Source: Actinomycetes bacterium
GTDB lineage: Bacteria; Actinomycetota; CALGFH01
Assembly: GCA_030146615.1 (NCBI GenBank)
Contig: JASLBL010000022.1
Span: forward strand, 1 to 28,082
Reading direction: 5' to 3'
Length of the DNA: 28,082 bases
Part shown: piece by piece, positions 22,661 through 28,082 of the stretch
Layout: the number at the start of each line of letters is the position of its first letter
Numbering within the stretch: position 1 is the stretch's first letter
The notes under the pieces: model-generated
Told to the model about the DNA's origin: nothing
The model's input: the letters and a program-made list of their open reading frames with translations, nothing else
Databases searched by the model: none
Made by a program: the position numbers and the translations under genes

Positions 22661-24604
22661 ATGGCTCAGGCAGACGTGGCCGCGCAGGCGCCGCGCGCCC
22701 GCGCCAAGCATCCGGTGGACGAGATCCTGCCACCCCACAAGCTGGCGGTCTACGGCTTCCAGCACGTACTCGCGTTCTACGCCGGTGCCGTGGTGGTCCC
22801 CCTGCTGCTCGCCGGCGCCATCGGCCTCAACGAGCGGCAGCTCGCCTTCCTGATCAACGCCGACCTGTTCACCTGCGGGATCGCCTCGATCATCCAGTCG
22901 ATCGGCTTTTGGAACATCGGCGTGCGGCTGCCGCTGCTCCAGGGGGTCACCTTCACGGCGGTGGCCCCGATGATCGCCATCGGCAACGCCAAGGGCGGCG
23001 GGGTCCCCGGGCTGCGCGAAATCTACGGGGCGGTGATCGTGGCCGGCATCTTCACCTTCCTGATCGCCCCGATCTTCAGCCGGCTGATCCGCTTCTTCCC
23101 GCCGATCGTGACCGGTACGGTCATCGCCAGCATCGGGCTGGTCCTGCTGCCGGTGGCGGCCCTGGAGGCGGGCGGCGGCAACGCCCAGGCCCCTGACTTC
23201 GGCAGCCTCACCAACCTGGCCATGGCGTTCGGCACCCTGGTGTTCATCCTGCTCATCTACCGGTTCTTCCGCGGCTTCCTCAGCACCATCGCCGTGCTGC
23301 TCGGCCTGGTGGTTGGCACCGCCGTCGCCGCCCTGTTCGGGCAGGCCCACTTCGAGGGCGTCGGCGGTGCCGCCTGGTTCGGCCTGATCACGCCGCTCCG
23401 GTTCGGGCTGCCGACCTTCGGGCTGGCCGCCATCATCTCCATGATCGTGGTCATGCTGATCACGGCGGTGGAGACCACCGGCGACGTGTTCGCCACCGGC
23501 GAGATCGTCGAGAAGCCGATCGGCCCGCGCGATATCGCCCGGGCCTTGCGGGCCGACGGGCTGGCCACCACCCTCGGCGGGATCTTCAACTCCTTCCCCT
23601 ACACCTGCTTTGCCGAGAACGTCGGGCTGGTGCGCCTGACCCGGGTGAAGAGCCGCTACGTGGTCGGCGCCGCTGGTCTGATCATGATCGTCATCGGGCT
23701 CATCCCCAAGACGGGCGCGATCGTGGCCGCCATCCCCCACGCCGTGCTCGGCGGGGCGGCGATCGTGCTGTTCGGGACCGTGGCCGTGGTCGGCATCCAG
23801 GTCCTGCGGCGGGTCGACTTCCACGACGAGCGCAACGTGGTCATTCTGGCCACCAGCCTGGGCCTGGCCCTGGTCCCGGTCGCTTTCCCGACCTTCTACC
23901 GCAACCTGCCCGACGACTGGCAGGTGATCGTGGCCAGCGGCATCACCATGGGCAGCCTCTCGGCGATCATCCTCAACATTGTCTTCAACGTGCTTGGCGG
24001 CAGGCGCAACCTGGTCCACCAGGTCGAGCCGACCCCCTTCATGCCCGAGCGGCTCACCATCGACCAGCTCAACGACATGCCCCGCGAGCAGTTTGTCCGC
24101 ACCTTTGCTCCGCTGTTCCAGGGCCCATCCTGGGTCGTCGAGCAGGCCTATGACTCACGCCCCTTCGAGGACGTCTACGACCTGCGTCACGCCTTCCACC
24201 GCGCCCTGTTCGAGGCTCCGCCCGAGCGGCAGCTCGAGCTCATCCGCGCCTACCCGGACCTGGCCGGGGCCTCGACCGGGGACGGCACCCTGGGCCCCGA
24301 GTCCATCCGCGACCAGTCCTCAGCCGGCCTCGACCGGCTCACGCCCGAGGAGGCAGAGGCGTTCCGGCGGCTGACCGGCAGCTACCGGGAGAAGTTCGGC
24401 TTCCCGCTGATCGTCGCGGTCAGGGAGAACACCAAGGAGACGATCATGGCCGGCGGCGAGGCCCGGCTGCGCAACACCCCGGCCCAGGAGCAGGCGACCG
24501 CCCTGGTCGAGGTGGCCAAGATCGCCAACCTGCGCCTGTTCGACCTGGTCGAGGAGCCCGTCGAGGACCGGGTGCCGGCCGAGCCCGGCATCCGGTCGCG
24601 TTGA
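22661..24604 (+). CDS. NCS2 purine permease fused to an OHCU-decarboxylase-like domain
   Basis: This is a two-part protein of 647 aa. Residues about 25-455 form a polytopic NCS2 (nucleobase-cation symporter-2) permease of the uracil/xanthine/urate type, with many hydrophobic segments and the family signature ENVGLVRLT near residue 319. From about residue 469 there is a soluble domain like 2-oxo-4-hydroxy-4-carboxy-5-ureidoimidazoline decarboxylase, the enzyme that completes uric acid conversion to S-allantoin: RPFEDVYDLRHAFHRALFEA, LIRAYPDLAG, QSSAGLDRLTPEEAEAF, REKFGFPLIVAVRENTKETI. At the catalytic His position (HPDL in active enzymes) there is Tyr531, and 20 residues on, where Glu is expected, Asp551. 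The domain may be weak, inactive or regulatory. The ATG at 22661 has AAGGAGGT 4 nt upstream. Confidence 0.9.
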   Translation: MAQADVAAQAPRARAKHPVDEILPPHKLAVYGFQHVLAFYAGAVVVPLLLAGAIGLNERQLAFLINADLFTCGIASIIQSIGFWNIGVRLPLLQGVTFTAVAPMIAIGNAKGGGVPGLREIYGAVIVAGIFTFLIAPIFSRLIRFFPPIVTGTVIASIGLVLLPVAALEAGGGNAQAPDFGSLTNLAMAFGTLVFILLIYRFFRGFLSTIAVLLGLVVGTAVAALFGQAHFEGVGGAAWFGLITPLRFGLPTFGLAAIISMIVVMLITAVETTGDVFATGEIVEKPIGPRDIARALRADGLATTLGGIFNSFPYTCFAENVGLVRLTRVKSRYVVGAAGLIMIVIGLIPKTGAIVAAIPHAVLGGAAIVLFGTVAVVGIQVLRRVDFHDERNVVILATSLGLALVPVAFPTFYRNLPDDWQVIVASGITMGSLSAIILNIVFNVLGGRRNLVHQVEPTPFMPERLTIDQLNDMPREQFVRTFAPLFQGPSWVVEQAYDSRPFEDVYDLRHAFHRALFEAPPERQLELIRAYPDLAGASTGDGTLGPESIRDQSSAGLDRLTPEEAEAFRRLTGSYREKFGFPLIVAVRENTKETIMAGGEARLRNTPAQEQATALVEVAKIANLRLFDLVEEPVEDRVPAEPGIRSR

Positions 24605-24651
24605 GCATGGGCCGGGTAGGGGGGCTCGGGGAACCCCCAGGGGGTGCCCAG

Positions 24652-25947
24652 ATGGAACGGTTGGTCCTACGGGGTGCCCGCTGGCCAGGGGACGTCGCCG
24701 TCCGCGACGGACGGATCGTCGCGGTGGGCTCGGTGGCGCCGGAGGCGGGCGACGCCGAGCTGCGCTGCGACGGCGACTTGATCACCGCCGGCCTGGTCAA
24801 CACCCACCATCATTTCTACCAGTGGCTGACCCGCGGCCGGGCGGTCGGCTGCGACCTATTCGGCTGGCTCACCGAGCTGTACCCGGTGTGGGCGCGCCTG
24901 GAGCCCGAGGACGTCCACGCCGCCGCCCTGGTCGCCCTAGCCGAGCTCGCCCTGACCGGCTGCACCACCGCCGCCGACCACCATTACGTGGTGCCGGGCG
25001 GCGACGACTCGGTGTTCGACGCCATCGCCGACGCCGCCCGGACCGTCGGGATCCGGGTCCACCTGGCCCGCGGGTCCATGGACCTTGGCGAGAGCAGGGG
25101 CGGCCTGCCCCCGGACTTCCTGGTGGAGGACCTGGACGTCATCCTGGCCTCCACCGAGGCGGTGATCGCCCGGCTGCACGACGGCGAGCGAGTAGTGGTC
25201 ACGGTCGCCCCGTGCAGCCCGTTCAGCGTCACCCCAGAGCTGATGCGAGAGTCGGCCGCCCTGGCCCGCCGCCGCGGGCTGCGCCTGCACACCCATCTGG
25301 CCGAGACGCTGGACGAGGAACGCGACAGCCTGGCCCGGTTCGGGCGCCGCCCCGTCGACCACGTGGAGGAGCTGGGCTGGATCGGCAGCGACGTGTGGGT
25401 GGCCCACGGCATCCACTTCGACGACGCCGAGGTGCGGCGCCTCGGAGCGGCCGGTGTTGGCGTCGCCCACTGCCCATCCAGTAACTGCCGGCTCGGTTCG
25501 GGGCTCTGCCGGGTCACCGACCTGGTCGGGGCCGGGGCGCCGGTCGGGCTGGGGGTCGACGGGGTGGCCTCCAACGAGGTCGGCGGGCTGTTCCCGGAGC
25601 TCCGCCAGGCCCTGCACGTGGCCCGCCAGCGCACCGGCCGCCCGGCCGACTTCATGCCCACCGACGCGCTGCGTCTGGCCACCGAGGGCGGTGCGGCCTG
25701 CCTGGGCCGCGACGACATCGGCCGGCTGGAGGCCGGCTACCGAGCCGACCTGGTGGTCTGGCCGGGCGATGATCTCGGCGACGTGCCCGACCCGCTGGCC
25801 GGGCTGGTGCTCGGGCCCGACCGTCGGAGCAGGCATGTCCTGGTCGACGGCCAGCCGGTCGTCCGCGACGGGGAGCTGCTCGGCGTCGAGGTCGGCGAGT
25901 TACGCCGGGAGCTGGCCCGCCGGGCGCGGCGGTTGTGGCCGCAGTGA
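24652..25947 (+). CDS. Amidohydrolase, 8-oxoguanine deaminase-like
   Basis: This is a 431-aa metal-dependent deaminase of the amidohydrolase superfamily, closest in pattern to 8-oxoguanine deaminases and the TrzN/AtzC group. Metal ligands are visible: His52 and His54 (VNTHHHFYQWLTR), HTHLAETLDE, the His of VAHGIHF and the Asp of GVDGVASN. Deamination of 8-oxoguanine would give urate, and deamination of guanine xanthine; both fit a purine operon. I favour the ATG at 24652, where the protein begins like its relatives (MERLVLRGARW). The frame is open from 24601. A G6/C5 dyad (24619-24638) lies just before the start and could mask it. It follows the permease gene by 47 nt. Confidence 0.87.
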   Translation: MERLVLRGARWPGDVAVRDGRIVAVGSVAPEAGDAELRCDGDLITAGLVNTHHHFYQWLTRGRAVGCDLFGWLTELYPVWARLEPEDVHAAALVALAELALTGCTTAADHHYVVPGGDDSVFDAIADAARTVGIRVHLARGSMDLGESRGGLPPDFLVEDLDVILASTEAVIARLHDGERVVVTVAPCSPFSVTPELMRESAALARRRGLRLHTHLAETLDEERDSLARFGRRPVDHVEELGWIGSDVWVAHGIHFDDAEVRRLGAAGVGVAHCPSSNCRLGSGLCRVTDLVGAGAPVGLGVDGVASNEVGGLFPELRQALHVARQRTGRPADFMPTDALRLATEGGAACLGRDDIGRLEAGYRADLVVWPGDDLGDVPDPLAGLVLGPDRRSRHVLVDGQPVVRDGELLGVEVGELRRELARRARRLWPQ

Positions 25948-25960
25948 TCCGGAGGTGCAC

Positions 25961-26785
25961 ATGGCCGACCACTCCCTGCCCTACGAAGTCAACTGCTCCA
26001 TCCTCTTCACCGAGTTGGCGCTGCTGGAGCGACCGGCGGCGGCGAAGCAGGCCGGATTCGACGCGGTGGAGTTCTGGTGGCCGTTCGCGACGGCGGTACC
26101 GTCCGACCGGGAGGTCGAGGGATTCGTCCAGGCCGTCGAGGACGCCGGGGTGCGGCTGGTCGGGCTGAACTTCTTCGCCGGGGACATGCCGGGCGGCGAT
26201 CGGGGCCTGGTGTCCTGGCCGGCCCGCTCGGCCGAGTTCCGCGACAACGTCGAGGTCACCGTCGGCATCGGGGAGCGGCTGGGCTGCCGGGCGTTCAACG
26301 CCCTCTATGGCAACCGGGTCGAGGGCGCGGATCCGGTCGCCCAGGATGACCTCGCCGTCGAGAACCTCGCTATCGCCGGCCGGGCCGCTGCCAGGATCGG
26401 CGGCACCGTGCTGGTCGAGCCAGTGAGCGGTACACCCCGCTATCCCCTGCTGACCGCCGCGGACACCGTCAGGGTGATCGACCGGGTCGAGAGCGAGACC
26501 GGCGTGGGGAACCTGGGCTTTCTCTGCGACCTCTACCACCTGGCCGTCAACGGCGACGACCTCGACCAGGTGATCGACACCTACAGTGACCGTGTCGCCC
26601 ACGTCCAGGTCGCCGACGCTCCCGGGCGCAACGAGCCAGGCACCGGCACGCTCGACCTCAACCGCTACCTCGGCAGGCTCGCCGCCTCCGGCTATGGCGG
26701 TTGGGTCGGGCTGGAGTACAAGCCCAGCGGCGCCAGCGCCGACAGCTTTGCCTGGCTGCCCCGCGAGCGCCGCGGCGCCGCCTGA
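25961..26785 (+). CDS. hyi: Hydroxypyruvate isomerase
   Basis: This 274-aa TIM-barrel enzyme of the AP-endonuclease-2/xylose isomerase-like family interconverts hydroxypyruvate and tartronate semialdehyde. The two metal-binding catalytic glutamates are in their usual settings, Glu153 in VLVEPVSGTPRYPL and Glu252 in GLEYKPSG. FLCDLYHLAVNGDDL and HVQVADAPGRNEPGTG are also typical. The ATG at 25961 follows GGAGGTG closely. It sits between the deaminase and tartronate semialdehyde reductase genes, the same company as in glyoxylate-assimilating allantoin operons. Confidence 0.93.
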   Translation: MADHSLPYEVNCSILFTELALLERPAAAKQAGFDAVEFWWPFATAVPSDREVEGFVQAVEDAGVRLVGLNFFAGDMPGGDRGLVSWPARSAEFRDNVEVTVGIGERLGCRAFNALYGNRVEGADPVAQDDLAVENLAIAGRAAARIGGTVLVEPVSGTPRYPLLTAADTVRVIDRVESETGVGNLGFLCDLYHLAVNGDDLDQVIDTYSDRVAHVQVADAPGRNEPGTGTLDLNRYLGRLAASGYGGWVGLEYKPSGASADSFAWLPRERRGAA

Positions 26786-26859
26786 GCCCGCCCTGCACGA
26801 ACGGCATCCGACCCAGTACGACCCGGCGCGCGAACGCGGCGCCGACGAGGAGGGACTTC

Positions 26860-27738
26860 ATGACAACCGTTGGCTTCGTCGGCCTCGGCATCATGGGCGG
26901 CCCGATGGCCGCCAACCTGGTCAAGGCCGGCTTCGACGTCATCGGCTACAACCGTTCCCCTGAGCCCATCCAGCGCCTGGTCGAGCAGGGCGGTCGCGGG
27001 GCGGACAGCCTCGCCGACGCCGTCCGGGACACCGACGTGGTGGTCACGATGGTCCCCGACTCGCCCGACGTGGAGGCGGTCGCCCTCGGCGACGACGGGA
27101 TCTACGCCCTCGCCAAGCCGGGCACCCTGCACGTGGACATGAGCTCCATCCGCCCCGACGTCGCCAAGAGAGTGGGGGAGGCCGGTAAGGAGCGCGGCAT
27201 GCGGGTCCTGGACGCCCCGGTCAGCGGCGGCGAGCAGGGAGCCGTCGACGCCACCCTGTCCATCATGGTCGGCGGCGACCCGCAGGACTTCGCCGACGCC
27301 CGGCCCGTCCTCGAGGCGGTCGGCAAGACGATCGTGCACGTCGGACCGGTCGGCTCGGGCCAGACCGTCAAGGCCGCCAACCAGTTGATCGTGGCCGGCA
27401 CCATCGAGCTGGTCGCCGAGGCCATTGTCTTCCTGGAGGCCTACGGCGTGGACACCGAGGCGGCGGTCAAGGTGCTGGCCGGCGGCCTGGCCGGCAACGC
27501 CATCCTGGAGCGCAAGGCCCCCGGGATGCTGCGCCGCGACTTCACCCCCGGGTTCCGGATCGAGCTGCACCACAAGGACATGGGCATCGTGACCTCCGCG
27601 GCCCGCGAGGCTGGCGTGGTCATCCCGCTCGGCGCCGTGGTCGCCCAGCTGGTGGCCAGCCTCAAGGCCCAGGGCGACGGCGGCCTGGACCACTCCGCGC
27701 TGCTCAAGGTCGTCGAGCAGCTCTCCGGCCGTGACTGA
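26860..27738 (+). CDS. glxR: Tartronate semialdehyde reductase (2-hydroxy-3-oxopropionate reductase)
   Basis: This 292-aa member of the beta-hydroxyacid dehydrogenase family reduces tartronate semialdehyde to D-glycerate with NAD(P)H. It shows the N-terminal Rossmann fingerprint GFVGLGIMGGPMAANL, the substrate-binding DAPVSGGEQGA, and the catalytic Lys171 in GSGQTVKAANQLI. The ATG at 26860 is preceded by GAGGAGG 6 nt upstream. A 3-hydroxyisobutyrate dehydrogenase would look similar, but position between hyi and gcl makes the glyoxylate pathway assignment strong. Confidence 0.93.
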   Translation: MTTVGFVGLGIMGGPMAANLVKAGFDVIGYNRSPEPIQRLVEQGGRGADSLADAVRDTDVVVTMVPDSPDVEAVALGDDGIYALAKPGTLHVDMSSIRPDVAKRVGEAGKERGMRVLDAPVSGGEQGAVDATLSIMVGGDPQDFADARPVLEAVGKTIVHVGPVGSGQTVKAANQLIVAGTIELVAEAIVFLEAYGVDTEAAVKVLAGGLAGNAILERKAPGMLRRDFTPGFRIELHHKDMGIVTSAAREAGVVIPLGAVVAQLVASLKAQGDGGLDHSALLKVVEQLSGRD

Positions 27739-27766
27739 CCGCCACCCGGATATCCAGGAGCTTGCC

Positions 27767-28082
27767 ATGCCCCGTATGAAGGCCATCCAAGCCGCCGTCC
27801 AGATCCTGCAGCACGAAGGCGTCACGCATGCCTTCGGGGTGCCCGGGGCGGCCATCAACCCGTTCTATGCGGCGCTGCGCGAGAGCGGCGCCATCACCCA
27901 CGTGCTGGCCCGTCACGTCGAGGGGGCCTCGCACATGGCCGAGGGCTACACCCGCACCCGGGCCGGCAACATCGGTGTCTGCGTGGGCACGTCGGGCCCG
28001 GCCGGCACCGACATGATCACCGGGCTGTACTCGGCGGCGGCGGACTCGATCCCGATCCTGTGCATCACCGGCCAGGCGCCGG
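27767..28082 (+). CDS. gcl: Glyoxylate carboligase, N-terminal part (cut by window edge)
   Basis: These are the first 105 codons of a thiamine-diphosphate enzyme that joins two glyoxylates into tartronate semialdehyde with loss of CO2. The Pyr domain is clear (HAFGVPGAAINPFYAALRES, GTSGPAGTDMITGLYSAAAD). Residue 51 is Val in ARHVEGASHMAEGY, the position where nearly all other ThDP enzymes have Glu. Val51 is the known mark of glyoxylate carboligase, so the assignment is firm despite truncation. The ATG at 27767 has AGGAG 6-7 nt upstream and follows glxR by 28 nt. Confidence 0.94.
   Translation, partial: MPRMKAIQAAVQILQHEGVTHAFGVPGAAINPFYAALRESGAITHVLARHVEGASHMAEGYTRTRAGNIGVCVGTSGPAGTDMITGLYSAAADSIPILCITGQAP

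Noticed and set aside
20113..22662. 849-codon open frame antisense to the molybdenum subunit gene
   Set aside because: It is a shadow of high-GC codon use, with low-complexity Gly/Val/His/Leu composition and no recognisable motif. The sense strand encodes a complete, well-conserved protein.
22577..24019. Long open frame antisense to the permease gene
   Set aside because: Its composition is extremely Asp/His/Gln/Gly-rich with no domain pattern; the sense frame is a clear NCS2 permease.
1..28082. CRISPR arrays, insertion sequences and rRNA genes
   Set aside because: I found no regularly spaced repeats, transposase motifs with terminal inverted repeats, or rRNA-like sequence.

Overview
The window comes from a very GC-rich bacterium, most likely an actinomycete-type lineage (Actinomycetota). 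The signs are strong G/C third-position bias (which makes long antisense open frames everywhere), frequent GTG starts, an ECF42-type sigma factor paired with a DGPF protein, an RsbW-like ATPase and a class II tRNA-Tyr. Nothing here fixes a genus.

Left backbone (1-4309): the N-terminal end of an ABC transporter ATPase (minus), htpX (plus), an ECF42-type sigma factor with its DGPF/YCII partner (minus), a YajQ-family protein (minus), a short RsbW-like ATPase (plus), and tRNA-Tyr(GTA) with a recognisable promoter.

Accessory region (about 4310-17900): a tyrosine integrase and a small HTH/excisionase gene (overlapping, minus) lie directly against the 3' end of tRNA-Tyr. This is the layout of an integrated element. 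Further in are three copies of a roughly 34-43 bp sequence that looks like the 3' half of a tRNA-Arg(ACG), without any 5' half (6490, 12029, 13416). They divide the region into modules: (i) a four-gene minus-strand group, LuxR/TPR regulator, FAD oxidoreductase, alpha/beta hydrolase and FAD monooxygenase; (ii) two short unrecognised genes; (iii) a DNA-modification cluster. The third module holds two paralogous SPPY-type DNA methyltransferase genes either side of a Dcm-type cytosine-5 methyltransferase gene. All three are broken by frameshifts or deletion, while a vsr mismatch endonuclease gene still reads open. I read the repeats as relics of earlier integrations at a tRNA-Arg; no matching integrase is visible.

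Right backbone (about 17999-28082): an IclR regulator followed by a tightly packed plus-strand purine-catabolic operon. It encodes the three xanthine dehydrogenase-type subunits (FAD, 2Fe-2S, Mo), an NCS2 purine permease fused to an OHCU-decarboxylase-like domain, an 8-oxoguanine deaminase-like amidohydrolase, hydroxypyruvate isomerase, tartronate semialdehyde reductase and the start of glyoxylate carboligase. Together these would import and oxidise purines and return the glyoxylate released from ureides to glycerate. Uricase and the allantoin-degrading enzymes are not in the window. The fused decarboxylase domain carries Tyr and Asp at the two positions where active family members have catalytic His and Glu.

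I saw no CRISPR array, rRNA gene or insertion sequence.
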